Part shown: positions 35,394 through 43,403 of the stretch, piece after piece
Layout of the letters: every line of letters starts with the position of its first letter
Numbering within the stretch: position 1 is the first letter of the stretch
Origin: Sedimenticola selenatireducens DSM 17993
GTDB lineage: Bacteria > Pseudomonadota > Gammaproteobacteria > Chromatiales > Chromatiaceae
DNA length: 64,000 bases
Assembly (NCBI RefSeq): GCF_000428045.1
Contig: NZ_ATZE01000002.1
Location: forward strand, 136,457 to 200,456
Direction of reading: 5' to 3'
Notes under the pieces: model-generated
Told to the model about the DNA's origin: nothing
Seen by the model: the letters and a program-made list of their open reading frames with translations, nothing else
Databases searched by the model: none
Translations under genes and position numbers: made by a program

Positions 35394-35972
35394 TCAGCCG
35401 GCAAAATTGGCCGAGACATACTCCCAGTTCACGATGCCCCAGATCGACTCCAGGTATTTGGGCCGGGCATTACGGTAGTCGATGTAGTAGGCGTGCTCCC
35501 ATACATCGATGGTAAGAAGTGGTGTCTTGCCGTCCGTCATCGGGTTGGCCGCGTTCGAGGTATTGACGATTTCCAGACCACCGGCGCTGTTCTTGACCAG
35601 CCAGGTCCAGCCGGAACCGAAATTGCCTGCGGCGGAGGCCGAAAACTGCTTTTTGAACTCATCCATGGAACCGAAAGCGCTGTTGATGGCAGCCGCCAGT
35701 TCACTCCCGGGAGCGGCTCCGCCCGGACAGAGGCAGTTCCAGTAAAAGGTGTGATTCCAGATCTGGGCGGCGTTATTGAACAGTCCGCCGGAGGCTTTCA
35801 TGATGATCTCTTCGAGAGATGCATTTTCAAAATCGCTACCCTTTACCAGATTGTTCAGATTGGTCACATAGGTCTGATGATGCTTGCCGTAATGGTATTC
35901 CAGGGTCTCTTTTGAGAGCACCGGCTCCAGTGCGTCCTGTGCGTAGGGTAAGGGTGGGAGTTCATGTGCCAT
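35394..35972 (-). CDS. sodB: Superoxide dismutase (Fe type)
   Basis: A 192-aa Fe/Mn superoxide dismutase. Metal ligands His27, His74, Asp156 and His160 are in place ([34 protein letters not shown]). [11 protein letters not shown] and the FGSGWTWLV segment fit the iron form (SodB). No signal peptide, so cytoplasmic. Useful to a microaerobic sulfur oxidiser. It is monocistronic; a hairpin GCCTCCCCC/GGGGGAGGC lies at 35350-35372, beyond its stop, without a T-run. Confidence 0.95.
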   Translation of the reverse strand: MAHELPPLPYAQDALEPVLSKETLEYHYGKHHQTYVTNLNNLVKGSDFENASLEEIIMKASGGLFNNAAQIWNHTFYWNCLCPGGAAPGSELAAAINSAFGSMDEFKKQFSASAAGNFGSGWTWLVKNSAGGLEIVNTSNAANPMTDGKTPLLTIDVWEHAYYIDYRNARPKYLESIWGIVNWEYVSANFAG

Positions 35973-36037
35973 GGTATATCTTCCTTAATTGGGTTTGGTG
36001 ATTGAAAATTAAAATTGTAATAACATAGTATTTTACT

Positions 36038-36053
36038 TGGTATTGTAATACCA
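36038..36053. promoter_or_regulatory. Palindrome upstream of sodB, possible operator
   Basis: TGGTATT and AATACCA flank a 2-base centre in the AT-rich 242 bp between divergent sodB and the amidotransferase gene, 66 bp upstream of the sodB start. Such a compact dyad may bind a regulator. It does not clearly match Fur, IscR or NsrR consensus, so no regulator is named. Confidence 0.3.
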
Positions 36054-36214
36054 GCCTTAATTTTGATTCAAGGCCATCCCTTGATTAAGCATAGCTATAG
36101 TGTGTGGATGCCCCAAGGGCAAGGTTATAATGGTGTAGCAAACAGGCGTCAGGGGACGGGGTTCGTCAGGTCCCCGTATACTTCTTGACAGCATGACAGG
36201 ACAGGAAACAGTTA

Positions 36215-37996
36215 ATGTGTGGAATATGTGGTGAGTTGCGTCTTGATGGTGGGCGGCCTGATCTGGGGGCGATTTCCAGAATGACGGCCCGGCTGGACCG
36301 GCGTGGGCCTGATCATGAGGGGAGCTATAGTGATGGGCCGCTGGCCTTCGGACATCGGCGTCTGGCCATTATCGATCTCTCCGAGCGGGCCAATCAGCCC
36401 ATGGTGGATCAGGAGTTGGGTCTGGCGCTGGTATTCAACGGCACGATCTACAACTATCCGGCGCTGCGAGAGACGCTGAAGCAGAAGGGTTATCACTTCT
36501 ATTCGGATGGCGACAGTGAGGTCATACTCAAGGCGTGGCACGCCTGGGGTGATCGCTGTGTCGAGCAGTTGCAGGGGATGTTTGCCTTTGCCATCTGGGA
36601 TCAGGGCAAAAAACAGCTGTTCATGGCGCGGGACCGGATGGGGATCAAGCCTTTTTACTACAGCCACAGCGATAGTCAGTTCCGGTTCGCATCTAATGTC
36701 CAGGCGCTGCTGGCGAGCGGCGGGGTGGATATTTCCCTGGATGCTGTCGCCCTGCATAATCAGTTTACCCTGCACGCGGTAGTGCCCGCGCCACGGACGA
36801 TCCTTCAGGGCGTGCGCAAGCTGGCGCCGGGCCATTCATTGCTGCTTGACGCCGATGGCAAGCGCACGGAACGTCGTTACTGGCAACTCTCCGCCACCCG
36901 CCCGGCCCGGCCGCGCAGTGACGGCGAGTGGCTGGAGTCCATTCATGATGCGTTACGCCTGGCGGTGCATAAGCGTAATAATATATCCGACGTCCCGGTG
37001 GGTGTGCTGCTGTCGGGCGGGCTTGATTCCAGTCTGCTGGTGGCACTGCTGGCGGAGTCGGGGGTCTCGGATTTGCGTACCTTTTCGGTGGGGTTTGAGG
37101 ATCATCCGGATGAGAAGGGGAGTGAGTTTGAATATTCCGACCAGGTGGTGGAACGCTACGGAACTACCCATCACAAGTACCTGATACCGAACGAGGAGGT
37201 GCTGAAGCGTCTGCCGGAGGCGGTGGATGCGATGGCGGAACCGATGTTCGGCCAGGATGCGGTGGCCTTTTACCTGCTGTCGGAACAGGTTTCAAAACAG
37301 ATCAAGGTGGTCCAGTCCGGTCAGGGTGCCGATGAGGTATTTGGCGGATACTTCTGGTACTCGCGCATGATGGCCGAGCAACAGGGATCGCCGGTTGAGC
37401 GGTTTGCCCGTCACTATTTCGACCGGGATCATGAGGAGTATCTGCGCATGGTCACGGCCGAATACCGGGGTGATGATTACACCAGTCAGCATATCGCCGA
37501 GTTGCTCGGTGAACCGGGGGCGGACAGCTTCATGGATGCGGTGCTGCGCATGGATGTCACTACCCTGATCGTGGATGACCCGGTCAAGCGGGTCGATAAT
37601 ATGACCATGGCCTGGGGTCTGGAGGCGCGGGTACCGTTTCTCGATCAACAGCTGGTGGAGCTGGCGGCACAATGTCCGCCTGAGCTGAAGCTGCGCGAGG
37701 GGGGGAAATACCCGTTGAAGGCGATGGCCAGAGGGATCTTGCCCGATTCGGTGATTGACCGGCCAAAAGGCTACTTCCCCATGCCGGCGCTAAAGTATGT
37801 CCGGGGTGACTTTCTCCACTTTATGCGGGATATTCTGGAATCAGCTGCCTGTCGACAGCGAGGTCTCTATTCCCGCGCCTATGTCGATTTGTTGCTCTCT
37901 GCGCCCGAGATGCACCACACCCGGCTGGTCGGGAGTAAGCTCTGGCACCTTGCGCTGCTCGAATACTGGTTGCAGCGCAATGTGGACGGCCGGTAG
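36215..37996 (+). CDS. N-acetylglutaminylglutamine amidotransferase (asparagine synthetase-like)
   Basis: A 593-aa class II glutamine amidotransferase plus ATP-pyrophosphatase. Cys2 of MCGICGE is the glutaminase nucleophile; the synthetase domain has the PP-loop LLSGGLDSSLLVAL near residue 265. The length and segments such as IDLSERANQPMV, DGDSEVILKAWHAWG, LHAVVPAPRTILQGVRKL fit the subfamily that makes N-acetylglutaminylglutamine amide, a dipeptide osmolyte, better than AsnB. In most genomes a synthetase gene (ngg) and a peptidase follow it; here a CopD-like gene follows, so it appears separated from its partners. AsnB function is the alternative. Confidence 0.8.
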   Translation: MCGICGELRLDGGRPDLGAISRMTARLDRRGPDHEGSYSDGPLAFGHRRLAIIDLSERANQPMVDQELGLALVFNGTIYNYPALRETLKQKGYHFYSDGDSEVILKAWHAWGDRCVEQLQGMFAFAIWDQGKKQLFMARDRMGIKPFYYSHSDSQFRFASNVQALLASGGVDISLDAVALHNQFTLHAVVPAPRTILQGVRKLAPGHSLLLDADGKRTERRYWQLSATRPARPRSDGEWLESIHDALRLAVHKRNNISDVPVGVLLSGGLDSSLLVALLAESGVSDLRTFSVGFEDHPDEKGSEFEYSDQVVERYGTTHHKYLIPNEEVLKRLPEAVDAMAEPMFGQDAVAFYLLSEQVSKQIKVVQSGQGADEVFGGYFWYSRMMAEQQGSPVERFARHYFDRDHEEYLRMVTAEYRGDDYTSQHIAELLGEPGADSFMDAVLRMDVTTLIVDDPVKRVDNMTMAWGLEARVPFLDQQLVELAAQCPPELKLREGGKYPLKAMARGILPDSVIDRPKGYFPMPALKYVRGDFLHFMRDILESAACRQRGLYSRAYVDLLLSAPEMHHTRLVGSKLWHLALLEYWLQRNVDGR

Positions 37997-38046
37997 TCCA
38001 GGCGGTAATTGATTAATATTTCACCAAGGATTGAGGGATACAGGTT

Positions 38047-38496
38047 ATGTTTTCAGCCATTTTAACGTTACATCTGCTGGGCGTGGTGGTCTGGGTTGGC
38101 GGTATGTTTTTTGCCCACATGGCGCTGCGTCCGGCGGCTATCGAGGTGCTGGAACCACCGCAGCGGCTACCCCTGATGAAGCGTACTCTGGATCGTTTCT
38201 TCCCCTGGGTCTGGGTTGCCATCGTTCTGATACTGGCCAGCGGATATGGTATTTTGCTTGGGATACTGGGCACTCAGGCCGGCATCCATGTGCACATCAT
38301 GCACGCCATTGCCCTGATTATGGTGGCGGTGTTCTGTTATATCTACTTCCTGCCGTACAAACAGATGGGGCGAGCCTTGCAGGATGGAGACCTCCCCGGG
38401 GCAGGTGCACAGCTGGTGATTATTCGCCGGATGATCGGTATTAATCTGGTGCTTGGATTGGCCACTACGATCATTGGTACTGCCAAGCCATTTTGA
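38047..38496 (+). CDS. CopD-like four-helix membrane protein
   Basis: A 149-aa protein with four predicted membrane segments. LHLLGVVVWVGGMFFAHMALRP at the N-terminus and a His-containing third segment (HVHIMHAIALIMVAV) match the CopD/YubL-like family of small integral membrane proteins, where conserved histidines may hold haem or copper. Function is unproven. It is 50 bp downstream of the amidotransferase gene, possibly in one operon, and upstream of grxD. Confidence 0.72.
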   Translation: MFSAILTLHLLGVVVWVGGMFFAHMALRPAAIEVLEPPQRLPLMKRTLDRFFPWVWVAIVLILASGYGILLGILGTQAGIHVHIMHAIALIMVAVFCYIYFLPYKQMGRALQDGDLPGAGAQLVIIRRMIGINLVLGLATTIIGTAKPF

Positions 38497-38612
38497 TCCG
38501 TCGGGTCGGATAATTGGAACATGCCGCGCACTGCCGGGGGGTGGGTGCCGGTCTTGAAATTAACCATGGGTGACCCAATATGCCGCCCAGAGTGAGTTTA
38601 ACATAGAGGTGA

Positions 38613-38933
38613 ATGATGGACGTTTTGGAGCGAATCAAAGAGCAGGTTGAGAACAACCCGATAGTGCTTTATATGAAGGGGACTCCGCAGTTCCCCCAGT
38701 GTGGGTTCTCATCCCGCGCCGCGGCGGCACTGCAGGATTGCGGCGTAGAGTTCGCTTACGTCAATGTGCTGTCGGACCCGGAGATTTTTGAGAATCTTCC
38801 CCGTTATGCTGATTGGCCGACTTTTCCGCAACTCTATATCAAGGGTGAACTGGTGGGCGGGTGCGACATTACCCTGGAACTGCACCAGACCGGCGAGCTG
38901 CAGAAAATGACAGCAGAGGCCGCCGGCAAGTAA
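38613..38933 (+). CDS. grxD: Monothiol glutaredoxin Grx4
   Basis: A 106-aa CGFS-type glutaredoxin. QCGFSSRA has the single active cysteine Cys30, preceded by KGTPQFP, and the glutathione-binding segments WPTFPQLYIKGELVGGCDI follow. Proteins of this class bind a [2Fe-2S] cluster with glutathione as dimers and traffic clusters to acceptor proteins. ATG at 38613 or at 38616. Followed by a strong terminator. Confidence 0.95.
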   Translation: MMDVLERIKEQVENNPIVLYMKGTPQFPQCGFSSRAAAALQDCGVEFAYVNVLSDPEIFENLPRYADWPTFPQLYIKGELVGGCDITLELHQTGELQKMTAEAAGK

Positions 38934-38972
38934 ACGCCGATGGCCGAAAAAAAGGCTCCGCCCTGAAGCCAG

Positions 38973-39009
38973 AAAAAACCGGCGCGCAGTAATGCGCAGC
39001 CGGTTTTTT
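38973..39009. terminator. Bidirectional rho-independent terminator after grxD
   Basis: AAAAAACCGGC and GCCGGTTTTTT frame an inner stem GCGCA/TGCGC, making a long hairpin with A- and T-runs on both sides. Its T-run is continuous with the dispersed repeat copy at 39007-39033. Confidence 0.9.
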
Positions 39010-39175
39010 ATCCAGGGATGGATTTATAACGCGGAGCACACGACTCCAGGGATGGAGGAGGTAGAGCAAAGCACACCGCCAGGGAGGGCGGTGGTAGACA
39101 GCGTCGGGAACTGGCTGTCGAGGAAGCCAGAGCCGAGGGATGTGTGGGAGCGTATTTATCCGGGGATGGAGTGAT
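39007..39175. repeat. Terminator-linked dispersed repeat at grxD
   Basis: 39007-39033 is identical to the 27-bp unit at 34679 and 34731, in the opposite orientation. It starts within the grxD terminator T-tract. A partial copy (CCAGGGATGGAG) follows near 39046, and a diverged second unit with its GGGATGTGTGGGAGCGTA lead-in is at 39132-39175. Between them is about 100 bp of unrelated sequence. Confidence 0.85.
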
Positions 39176-39205
39176 AGTGAGGATTCCTGGGAACGGGGAG
39201 GGGAT

Positions 39206-39868
39206 CTATCCCGGAATGATCGTTTTGCTCTCCTGCAGCCAAGGATACTCGGTGGCCTGCTGTTGCCACTGATTGACTATCCGGCAGAACAGCTCTGCAG
39301 TCTTCTCGGTATCATATATGGCTGAATGGGCTTGAGTATTATCCCACTCCAGACCGGCTGCCATGGCGGCTTTTGCGAGCACGGTCTGACCGAAGGCCAA
39401 TCCCGAGAGTGAAACCGTGTCAAAGGTGCTGAAGGGGTGGAATGGGTTGCGTTTGATGCCGGCGCGTGCCACCGCCGCATTCAGAAAACCCAGGTCGAAA
39501 AAGGCGTTGTGGCCGACCAGGATCGCACGATTGCAGCCACTGGCCTTAACAGCCTTGCGAATCGGCGTAAAGATCTCGTTCAGTGCCTGCTGTTCCGGCA
39601 GTGCATTGCGAAACGGATGATCAGGGTCGATGCCGTTGAATTCCAGCGCTTTGGGTTCCAGGTTGGCTCCGGGAAAGGGCGCGACATGGCGGGCGTGACA
39701 AGGCGTGGTGTGGAGTCGGCCGCTTTCATCCATGACCAGGATGACGGCGGCGATCTCCAGCAAGGCGTCTGTCTCGGCATTGAAGCCGGCGGTCTCCACA
39801 TCAACAACCACGGGAAGAAAACCACGAAAGCGTTGTGCGATGGCCGGATTGAATGGGTAGTCGGTCAT
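39206..39868 (-). CDS. rnt: Ribonuclease T
   Basis: A 220-aa DEDD-family 3'-5' exoribonuclease that trims tRNA and 5S/23S rRNA ends and removes CCA turnover products. Exo motifs: VVDVETAGF (Asp and Glu), [11 protein letters not shown], and [14 protein letters not shown] with the catalytic His and Asp. Length matches RNase T (about 215 aa). It is convergent with grxD, which is also near rnt in E. coli. Confidence 0.93.
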   Translation of the reverse strand: MTDYPFNPAIAQRFRGFLPVVVDVETAGFNAETDALLEIAAVILVMDESGRLHTTPCHARHVAPFPGANLEPKALEFNGIDPDHPFRNALPEQQALNEIFTPIRKAVKASGCNRAILVGHNAFFDLGFLNAAVARAGIKRNPFHPFSTFDTVSLSGLAFGQTVLAKAAMAAGLEWDNTQAHSAIYDTEKTAELFCRIVNQWQQQATEYPWLQESKTIIPG

Positions 39869-40056
39869 AGCGGCACAGGATAAAGGAATCGGCCCCGGTT
39901 TTCGATCAGAACATCCAGTGATCGCGAAAATGGCGGCCCATATCCCGGCGGGTTTTATTCGGAATGGTGGTGTTAAGGAAAATCCTCGGCATCAGTTGCT
40001 CCGAGCGCCTATCCTGATTCATAGAGGTGACCCGGATTGCGATAGGAAGTAATTGT

Positions 40057-40938
40057 ATGAAACGGCAGTTTTGCAGTCTGTTGATGCTGTTGATGGTGTT
40101 TGCTGCCTGGATGGCGCCCGCCTGTGGTGACGAACTCCCCTTCGGGCAAGGAGTGCTGTTCCATATTGAGAAAGACGGGGAGTCTGCCGGCTATCTGTTC
40201 GGTACGATACATTCCGAGGATCAACGGGTGCTTGCCTTGCCTGAGCCGGTGGAGAGGGCGTTTATCGAGTCGCCCCGATTGTACGTTGAAGTGGATATGG
40301 ATGCCGCCAATATGCTTGCCTCCGTAGCGGGTATGCTACTGGATGACGGGAGAGAAATAACCGACCTCCTTGAGCCATCCCTGTATCAACAGACGGTGAG
40401 GGCCGCTGCACAACTGGGTCTTCCCGAGGTGGCGCTGCGACACTACAAGCCCTGGGCTCTGGCGATGCTGCTGAGTCTTCCGCCTGCCGAAACAGGACGA
40501 TTTCTTGATCTTGTGCTCTATCAGCGGGCCAGGACGCTAAATAAAGAGGTCACAGGCCTCGAGACAATTCGCGAGCAGATGGACCTGTTTGACACCTTGT
40601 CCGAGGATGAACAGATTAATTTGTTACGTGATGCGTTAAATAATCTTGATCAGCTGCCGACAATCTTTCAGGCGCTACTCGAACGCTACCTCAAGCAGGA
40701 CCTTCAGGGATTGGTGGAGATCAACCAGCAGTTGCTCGATTCGAGTGCCTCGGAACTGGCTGATCGGTTCCAGGTCAAGGCGGTTGACGAGCGGAATCAA
40801 CGTATGGTTGAGAGGTTGGTAGCGCCTCTGGCACAGGGTGGTGCTTTTATTGCGGTGGGTGCCCTGCATCTTCCGGGTGAACAGGGCATGCTAAGGATGC
40901 TGGAAAGGCGCGGGTACCGGATCGTCAGAAAATACTGA
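40057..40938 (+). CDS. TraB/GumN family protein, secreted
   Basis: From the ATG at 40057 (AGGAAG about eight bases upstream) a 293-aa protein with a signal peptide (MKRQFCSLLMLLMVFAAWMAPACG). The mature part has the TraB/GumN family landmark GYLFGTIHSEDQRV near its start and VAPLAQGGAFIAVGALHLPGEQGM near its end; the GTIH and GALH motifs are proposed metalloprotease-like sites. Bacterial function is unknown. Residue Cys23 lies at the predicted cleavage site, so a lipoprotein is possible. It is monocistronic. Confidence 0.82.
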   Translation: MKRQFCSLLMLLMVFAAWMAPACGDELPFGQGVLFHIEKDGESAGYLFGTIHSEDQRVLALPEPVERAFIESPRLYVEVDMDAANMLASVAGMLLDDGREITDLLEPSLYQQTVRAAAQLGLPEVALRHYKPWALAMLLSLPPAETGRFLDLVLYQRARTLNKEVTGLETIREQMDLFDTLSEDEQINLLRDALNNLDQLPTIFQALLERYLKQDLQGLVEINQQLLDSSASELADRFQVKAVDERNQRMVERLVAPLAQGGAFIAVGALHLPGEQGMLRMLERRGYRIVRKY

Positions 40939-41057
40939 TAATTCAGTTTATGGGTGTGCCATATAGTCAGATATGATAAATTCCGCCTCTGTTTGGGGAA
41001 TCTTCTGTACAAAATCTGATATAAGTCAAACGAGTTGATCTGTTAAGGATAAGAAAA

Positions 41058-41780
41058 ATGAAGGGTGAGCGTCTTTTCAGGCAGTTGAGAGTTACACTGC
41101 TTACGCTGATGGCGGTTGTACTGTCCGGCTGCGCAACGACGGGTGATTATCAGGATCCACGTGATCCGATTGAAGGCTTCAACCGGGCGATGTACTCGTT
41201 TAATGACGGGCTGGATAATATCCTGATGAAGCCGTTGGCCAAAGGGTACAAGGCGATTACTCCTGCTCCGGTGGACACGGGCATCAGCAACTTCTTCGGC
41301 AATCTGGCTGATGTCGGCTCTGCGATCAATAACCTGTTGCAGTTCAAACTGGAGCGTGCCGCCACTGATGTAGGGAGGGTTCTGGTAAACTCCACCATCG
41401 GACTGCTCGGCTTCATTGATGTAGCCAGCAATATGAATATGCAGAAGTATGGAGAGGATTTCGGCCAGACCATGGGCGCCTGGGGTATGGATCCTGGCCC
41501 CTACATCGTGCTGCCGTTCTTCGGTCCGAGTAACGGACGCGATACCGTGGGTCTGGTTGTTGACTGGTATACCGATCCGGTGCGTTATGTTAAACCCAAC
41601 CACTGGCGCTACAGTCTGATCGGTTTACGGGCCATTGATACCCGTGCGGATCTGCTCAGTGCCAGCCGGGTGCTGGAGGAAGCGGCCCTGGACCCTTATG
41701 AATTCCAGCGCGACGCTTATCTGCAGAAACGTCGCCATGACGTCTATGATGGCGCACCCCCTCCAGAACCGATGGAATAA
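41058..41780 (+). CDS. mlaA: MlaA (VacJ) outer membrane lipoprotein
   Basis: A 240-aa lipoprotein with lipobox VVLSGC followed by the VacJ pattern DPIEGFNRAMYSFND, NFFGNLADVGSAINNLLQ and FGQTMGAWGMDPGPYIVLPFFGPSNGRD (given here in parts). With OmpF/OmpC-type porins MlaA extracts mislocalised phospholipids from the outer leaflet of the outer membrane. No other mla gene is adjacent. A terminator follows directly. Confidence 0.94.
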   Translation: MKGERLFRQLRVTLLTLMAVVLSGCATTGDYQDPRDPIEGFNRAMYSFNDGLDNILMKPLAKGYKAITPAPVDTGISNFFGNLADVGSAINNLLQFKLERAATDVGRVLVNSTIGLLGFIDVASNMNMQKYGEDFGQTMGAWGMDPGPYIVLPFFGPSNGRDTVGLVVDWYTDPVRYVKPNHWRYSLIGLRAIDTRADLLSASRVLEEAALDPYEFQRDAYLQKRRHDVYDGAPPPEPME

Positions 41781-41799
41781 AGCCGCCAATAATCCCGAA

Positions 41800-41828
41800 A
41801 CCCCTTCGATCCAGAAGGGGTTTTTTTA
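41800..41828 (+). terminator. Rho-independent terminator of mlaA
   Basis: ACCCCTTC and GAAGGGGT form an 8-bp stem with a 6-base loop, followed by TTTTTTTAT. The T-run is the left target-site copy of the MITE-like element. Confidence 0.92.
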
Positions 41829-41860
41829 TGGCTCTGTCCCAATTATGTGTTGGTGTTGTT

Positions 41861-41895
41861 TTGGCTTGGCTTGGCTTGGCTTGGCTTGGCTTGGC
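41861..41895. repeat. (TTGGC)7 pentanucleotide tandem repeat
   Basis: Seven perfect head-to-tail copies of TTGGC lie within the MITE-like element. A frame translates as alternating LAWLG, but it is not preceded by a ribosome binding site and is not called as a gene. Slippage-prone, so its copy number may vary between strains. Confidence 0.9.
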
Positions 41896-41904
41896 GATTC
41901 GCCC

Positions 41905-42036
41905 GGTAGGAGCGGCGCCTCGCCGCGAATTCGGCCCGGGGCGGGCCTCCTGCAGATCAAACCCCTCTCCGGCGGCCAGGCGTAGCGGTAGGAGTGGCTT
42001 CAGTCGCGAATTTCGCGGATAAATCCGCTTCTACAA
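41905..42036. repeat. AGGAGCGGC / GGGCGGGCCTCC dispersed repeat modules inside the MITE-like element
   Basis: GTAGGAGCGGCGCC at 41906 and TCGGCCCGGGGCGGGCCTCC from 41931 resemble the unit repeated in tandem at 55255-55500, and GTAGGAGTGGCTTC at 41988 with an inverted CCGCTTCTAC near 42027-42036 forms a loose palindrome. They show the same repeat family at two loci. Confidence 0.6.
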
Positions 42037-42267
42037 AAAGGCCACCTCTCATACAACAGGTAACTGGGACAGAGCCTTTTTTATGTGTGAAAAGAAAATG
42101 TGATTGGTATCCCGGGATTGAATAAATAAAAATATTTTATATATAGATAATTATTTACAATTATGCAGTTTAAGTAAATTCTAATATTCTTATCACCAAG
42201 AAAGCAATGCAGTAATCAGGCTTTCTGTTGGAGATAGAAACGAATTCAAATTTACGGAGAGTTTACG

Positions 42268-42597
42268 ATGAACAAAATTGTTAAAGCTGCCGCAATCGCT
42301 GCCTTGTTGGCTTCTTCTGCTTCTGCTTCCGCCTGGTGGGGTGGTCCCTGGGGCGGTGGTCCCTGGAATGGCATGGGTGACGGTTTTGGTGATGGCGCTG
42401 GTGACTTCAACATGAATTTCAGTGGTCGCAGCAATGTCTACGGAACCGGCAGAGGCTACGGTTATAACAATCCGTACTACGGCTATGCGCCCTATGGCTA
42501 CGCCCCCTATGGTGCTCCCTATGGTTACGCCCCGTACGGTTATCCGGTTGCGCCGGTAGCCCCTCAGGCTGCCCCTGCCCCCGCCCCTGCGAAATAA
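42268..42597 (+). CDS. Sulfur globule protein, Gly/Tyr/Pro-rich
   Basis: A 109-aa secreted protein. A signal peptide ([22 protein letters not shown]) is followed by [20 protein letters not shown], then repeats of YGYAPYG and a Pro/Ala-rich tail. This is the composition and motif order of the structural sulfur globule proteins (SgpA/SgpB) of Allochromatium, which coat periplasmic sulfur deposits formed during sulfide and thiosulfate oxidation. A long AT-rich stretch (about 42105-42255) and a GGAGA ribosome binding site before the ATG suggest strong expression. Which Sgp it equals cannot be said. A related gene follows at 42761. Confidence 0.83.
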   Translation: MNKIVKAAAIAALLASSASASAWWGGPWGGGPWNGMGDGFGDGAGDFNMNFSGRSNVYGTGRGYGYNNPYYGYAPYGYAPYGAPYGYAPYGYPVAPVAPQAAPAPAPAK

Positions 42598-42760
42598 GTT
42601 AGGGTCGAGAGACAGATAACCCTCCAGGGAAGGGTGAGGTACAGGGACGTACCCGATTACTTTAAACAGTCCTTTTCACGCGCGGCACGATCTGGAGTTT
42701 CAAGGGGTCACTGCAGGCAGCGGTTGGGGGTTGAGTGTAAACAACGGAAGGATTTTGATT

Positions 42761-43324
42761 ATGAAAAAGATTGCTACTCTGGTCGCGGCTGCGGCTCTTT
42801 CAACGGTATCCATGACTGCCAGTGCCTGGTGGGGCGGACCGTTTAATGGTCTGGGCGATGGCTTCGGAAATGGTGATGCTTCATTCAGCATGAATTTCAG
42901 CGGTCGCAGTCGTTTTTCAGGCTATGGTGATGGCTATGGTTATAACCAGCCGTACTATGGATATCCTTACCAGGGTGCCTACGCCCCGGTCGCTCCGCTG
43001 ACCGAAGATCAGCAGCAAGCGATGGAGCAACAGCAACGGGCCTTTGCAGAACAGCAGGCCAAGGCGATGCAGGATGCTGTGGAGGCGCAACGCAAATTTG
43101 CTGAAGAGTTCACCATGCAGCCTCAGCCGTTTGTTGCACCTGATGCAGCCCAGTTCGAACTTCCTGCCGATATCCAGGCCCGTCGTGACGAGATGCAGAA
43201 ACAGATGGAGGCTCGTCGCGCCGAAATGATGAAGCGCGTCGAGGCACAGCGTGCTTCTGCCAAAGCGCAGCAGGATGCCGTACGCAAGGAGATGGAAGCG
43301 CGTCATACCGCCCGCGATATCTGA
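42761..43324 (+). CDS. Sulfur globule-like protein with C-terminal coiled coil
   Basis: From the ATG at 42761 (GGAAGG eight bases upstream) this is a 187-aa secreted protein. Signal peptide and the first 60 mature residues copy the preceding sulfur globule protein: WWGGPFNGLGDGFGNGD, SMNFSGRSRFSGYGDGYGYN, then PYYGYPYQG. From about residue 80 the Gly/Tyr repeat is replaced by a charged, Gln/Glu/Ala/Arg-rich helical region (QQQAMEQQQRAFAEQQAKAM; later RRDEMQKQMEARRAEMMKRV) that should form a coiled coil. It may anchor or cross-link the globule envelope. It lies 163 bp behind its paralogue and has a strong terminator. Confidence 0.78.
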   Translation: MKKIATLVAAAALSTVSMTASAWWGGPFNGLGDGFGNGDASFSMNFSGRSRFSGYGDGYGYNQPYYGYPYQGAYAPVAPLTEDQQQAMEQQQRAFAEQQAKAMQDAVEAQRKFAEEFTMQPQPFVAPDAAQFELPADIQARRDEMQKQMEARRAEMMKRVEAQRASAKAQQDAVRKEMEARHTARDI

Positions 43325-43368
43325 TCCCGCACTTGCTGCAGGGGCGACTCCCTGTAGCGACATCCATG

Positions 43369-43403
43369 AAGCACCCGCAGTGATCACTGCGGGTGCTTTT
43401 TTT
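43369..43403 (+). terminator. Rho-independent terminator of the sulfur globule locus
   Basis: AAGCACCCGCAGTGAT and ATCACTGCGGGTGCTT form a near-perfect long stem followed by a T-run of seven or more. The T-run leads straight into a dispersed repeat copy. Confidence 0.93.

Larger units (their letters stand above)
41830..42076. mobile_element. 247-bp MITE-like element with 16-bp inverted ends and 8-bp flanking duplication
   Basis: The left end GGCTCTGTCCCAATTA (41830-41845) and the right end TAACTGGGACAGAGCC (42061-42076) are inverted repeats with 15 of 16 matches. The element is flanked on both sides by TTTTTTAT (41822-41829 and 42077-42084), as expected of an 8-bp target duplication in the mlaA terminator T-run. 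No transposase is encoded. Inside are seven TTGGC repeats and two AGGAG(C/T)GGC-type modules. Confidence 0.7.

Noticed and set aside
41828-42022. Frame containing the LAWLG repeat after mlaA
   Set aside because: It lies wholly in the TTGGC microsatellite and repeat modules and has no ribosome binding site.
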